NCBI RefSeq assembly: GCF_937616625.2
Contig: NC_065573.1
Location: forward strand, 8,323,001-8,387,000
Direction of reading: 5' to 3'
Length of the DNA: 64,000 bases
From: Mercurialis annua
Taxonomy: Eukaryota; Streptophyta; Magnoliopsida; Malpighiales; Euphorbiaceae
The position numbers and the translations under genes were made by a program. Positions 60,631 to 64,000 of the stretch are shown in pieces. The notes below the pieces were generated by a model, which was not told where the DNA came from, searched no databases, and saw only the letters and a list, made by a program, of their open reading frames with translations. How positions within the stretch are numbered: position 1 is the first letter of the stretch; each line of letters opens with the position of its first letter.

Positions 60631-63600
60631 ATAACCTTTGTAAACATTTGGCTTAAATTGCTTAAAAGGTGAAATGTTTGGATTTGCTTTGTAACGTTTG
60701 TAAACCTTTCCCCATTTTAGCGATTTCAGCCAAACCTTTACTAACGTTACGAAATTAATCCAAGTGTTTCACCCTATTAGCAATTTAAGCCAAACGTTTT
60801 TAAACGTTATGAAATAAATCAAAACGTTTCACCTTTTTAGCGATTTAAGCCAAACCTTTACAAACGTTACGAGACAAATCCCAACGTTTCACCTTTTTAG
60901 CGATTTATGCCAAACCTTTACATACGTTACGAGACAAATCTAAGCGTTTCAACTTTTTAGCAATTTAAGCCAAACATTTACAAACGTTATGAAACAAATC
61001 CAAACGTTTCACCTTTTTAGCGATGTAAGCCAAACGTTTAGAAACGCTACGAAAAAAATCCAAACGTTTCACCTTTTTAGCGATTAAAGCCAAACGTTTA
61101 CAAACGGTACGAAACAAATCCAAACATTTCAACTTTTTAGCGATTAAAGCCAAACGTTTACAAACGCTACGAAACAAATCCAAACATTTCACCTTTTTAG
61201 CAATTTAGGCCAAACGTTTATAAACGTACGAAACAAATCCAAACGTTTAACCTTCTAAGCAATTTAAGCCAAACATTTACAAACGTCACGAAACAAATCC
61301 AAATATTTCACCTTTTTAGAAATTTAAGCCAAACGTCTACAAACGTTACGAAATAAAACCAAACGTTTCACCTTTTTACCGATTTAAGCCAAATGTTTAT
61401 AAACGTTACCAATTAAATCCAAACATTTCCCCATTTTAGCGATTTAAGTCAAACCTTTAAAACGTCACGAAACAAATCCAAACGTTTCAACTTTTTAGCG
61501 ATTTAAGCCAAACGTATACAAACTTTACGAAAAAAATCCAAACGTTTCCTCTTTTTAGCGATTTAAGCCAAACATTTACAAACATTACGAAACAAATGCA
61601 AGCGTTTCACCTTTTTAGCAATTTAAGCCAAACGTTTACAAACGTTACGAAACAAATCCAAAAGTTTCACCTTTTTAGCGATTTAAGCCAAACGTTTACA
61701 AACGTTAAAAAACAAATACAAACGTTTCACCTTTTTAGCGATTTAAGCCAAATGTTTACAAACTTTACGAAACAAATCCAAACGTTTCCCCTTTTTAGCA
61801 ATTTAAGCGAAATGTTTACAAATATTACGAAACAAATCCAAACATTTCACCTTTTTAGCGATTTAAGACAAACGTTTACAAACATTACGAAACAAATCCT
61901 AACGTTTAAGCTTTTTAGTAATTTGAGCTAAACGTTTACAAACATTACGAAACAAATCCAAACGTTTCCCCTTTTTAGCGATATAAGCCAAACGTTTACA
62001 AACGTTACTAAACAAATCCAAATGTTTCACCTTTTTAGCAATTTAAGCCAAACATTTATAAACGTTACGAAACAATTCTAAACGTTTCGCCTTTTTAGCG
62101 ATTTAAGCCAAACATTTACAAACATTACGAAACAAATCCAAACTTTTCCTCGTTTTAGCAATTTAAGCCAAACATTTAGAAACGTTATGAAACAAATCCA
62201 AACGTTTCACCTTTTTAGCAATTTAATCCGAACGTTTACAAACGTTACGAAAAAATACAAACATGTCACCTTTTTAGCGAATTAAGCCAAACATTGAACC
62301 TTTTTAGCGATTTAAGTCGAATGTTTACAAACATTACGAAACAAAACCAAACGTTTCGCATTTTTTGCGATTTAAGCCAAACGTTTACAAACGTTACGAA
62401 ACAAATCCAAATGTTTCAAACGTTACGAAACAAATCCAAGCGTTTCACCTTTTTAGCAATTTAATCCGAACATTTACAAACGTTACGAAACAAAACCAAA
62501 CATTTACAAACGTTACAAAACAAATCTAAGTGTTTCACCTTTTTAGCAATTTAAGCCAAACATTTACAAATGTTACGAAACAAATCCAAACGTTTTACCT
62601 TATGTAGCGAGTTAAGCCTAACATTTACAAACGTTACAAAATAAATCCAAACGTTTCACCTTATTAGCGATTTAAGCCAAATGTTTACAAACGTTACAAA
62701 GCTAATCCAAACGTTTCACGTTTTAAGCGATTTAAGCCAAACGTTTACAAACGTTACGAAACAAATCCAAACCTTTCACCTTTTTAGCGATTTAAGCCAA
62801 ACATTTACAAACGTTACGGAACAAAACCAAACGTTTACAAACGTTACGGAACAAATCCAAACCTTTCACCTTTTTAGCGATTTAAGCCACACATTTACAA
62901 ACGTTACGGAACAAAACAAAACGTTTACAAACGTTACGAAACAAATCCAAACGTTTCTCATTTTTAGCGATTTAAGCCAAACGTTTTACAAACGTTACCA
63001 AACAAAGCCAAATTTTTACAAGCGTTACGAAACAAATCCAAGCCTTTCACCTTTTTAGCAATTTAAGCCAAACGTTTACAAATCGTTACAAAACAAATCC
63101 AAAGATTTCACTTTTTTAGCGATTTAAGCCAAACGTTTATAAACATTACAAAACAAATCCAAATGTTTCACATTTTTAGCAATCTAAGCCTAGAATTTAC
63201 AAAACTTATGAAACAAATCCAAACATTTCCCCGTTTTAGCGATATAAGCCAAAAGTTTACAAATGTTACGAAACAATCAAACATTTCACATTTTTAGCGA
63301 GTTAAGCCAAACATTTACAATCGTTACGTAATAAAACAAAACGTTTCACCTTTTTAGTGATTTAAGCCAAACGATTACAAACCTTATGAAACAAATGCAA
63401 GCGTTTCACCTTTTTAGCGATTTAAGCCAACCGTTTACAAACGTTACGAAACAAGTCCAAACATTTCACATTTTTTGCAATTTAAGCCAAACGTTTAAAA
63501 CGTTACAAAACAAATCCAAACGTTTCCCCATTTTAGCGATTTAAGCCAATCGTTTAAAACGTTACGAAGAAAATCCAAATGTTTCTAGCGATTTAAGCCA

Positions 63601-64000
63601 AACATTTACAAACGTTACGAAACAAATACAAATGTTTCACCTTTTTAGAGATTTAAGCCAAATGTTTACAAAGGTTATGAAACAAAACGATTTAAGCCAA
63701 ATGGGGAAACGTTTGGATTGGATTTGTTTCGTAACGTTTGTAAACGTCTGGCTTAAATCGCTAAAAAAGCCAAACATTTGGATTTGTTTCGTAAAGTTTG
63801 TAAAATGTTTGCCTTAAATCGCTAAAAATGTGAAACGTTTGGTTTTTTTACGTAACGTTTGTAAATGTTTGGCTTAAATTGCTAAAACGGGGAAACGTTT
63901 GGATTTGTTTCGTAACGTTTGTAAACGTTTGGCTTAAATCGCAAAAAAGTTAAAATGTTTAGATTTTTGTAAACGTTTGGCTTTATTTCGTTACGTTTGT
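60631..64000 (+). repeat. 60-bp satellite array, block 6
   Basis: Satellite continues to the window end. The first 75 bp finish the inverted block cut by the TAT element. About 61240-61375 resembles 45480-45640. From about 61378 the sequence repeats 50000-52622 with an offset of 11,378 bp and few differences. A reverse-orientation block occupies 63699-64000. No gene is present. Confidence 0.95.
63699..64000 (-). repeat. Inverted satellite block at the window end
   Basis: These reverse-orientation monomers match 52321-52622 almost exactly and run off the window. Confidence 0.85.

Overview
The window looks like nuclear heterochromatin of a flowering plant. Most of it is a satellite array built on a 60-bp AT-rich monomer. 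Set into the array are four kinds of plant transposon: a CACTA-type element, a Mutator-like element, a Ty3/gypsy element with tRNA-iMet-type priming (present twice), and a Ty3/gypsy element of the TAT type. I see no host protein-coding gene, rRNA, tRNA gene or CRISPR array. The species cannot be named from the sequence, and whether the block is centromeric, pericentromeric or interstitial is not shown.

Layout: 1-1698 satellite; 1699-2817 non-autonomous CACTA element (3-bp target duplication CAA); 2818-3588 satellite; 3589-4729 non-autonomous Mutator-like element (9-bp target duplication TTTTAGAAA) holding an array of 16 palindromes; 4730-23877 satellite with higher-order repeats and short strand-flipped blocks; 23878-29679 truncated copy of a minus-strand gypsy element; 29680-34665 satellite; 34666-42901 full-length copy of that element (5-bp target duplication GTTAC); 42902-52676 satellite; 52677-60630 TAT-type gypsy element (594-bp LTRs, target duplication ATAAC); 60631-64000 satellite.

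The two gypsy copies are not independent insertions. A segment of about 10,789 bp (satellite plus most of the element) is tandemly duplicated as 18901-29689 and 29690-40477, with only a scatter of single-base differences. The junction lies inside an LTR and carries a short templated insertion. A second, smaller duplication (about 3.4 kb net of the TAT element) links 50000-52622 with 61378-64000.

The real coding content belongs to transposons: a 1280-residue protease-RT-RNase H-integrase polyprotein with no gag in front of it; an antisense gene in the same element, probably with two introns, for a putative gypsy-type transposon protein with a coiled-coil tail; and a 357-residue acidic gag-like protein present twice in the otherwise pol-less gypsy element. 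The long open frames in the satellite arise because 60 bp is exactly 20 codons, and they are not genes. Most satellite variation falls on the five CpG positions of the monomer as CG to TG or CA, the expected mark of long-term cytosine methylation.
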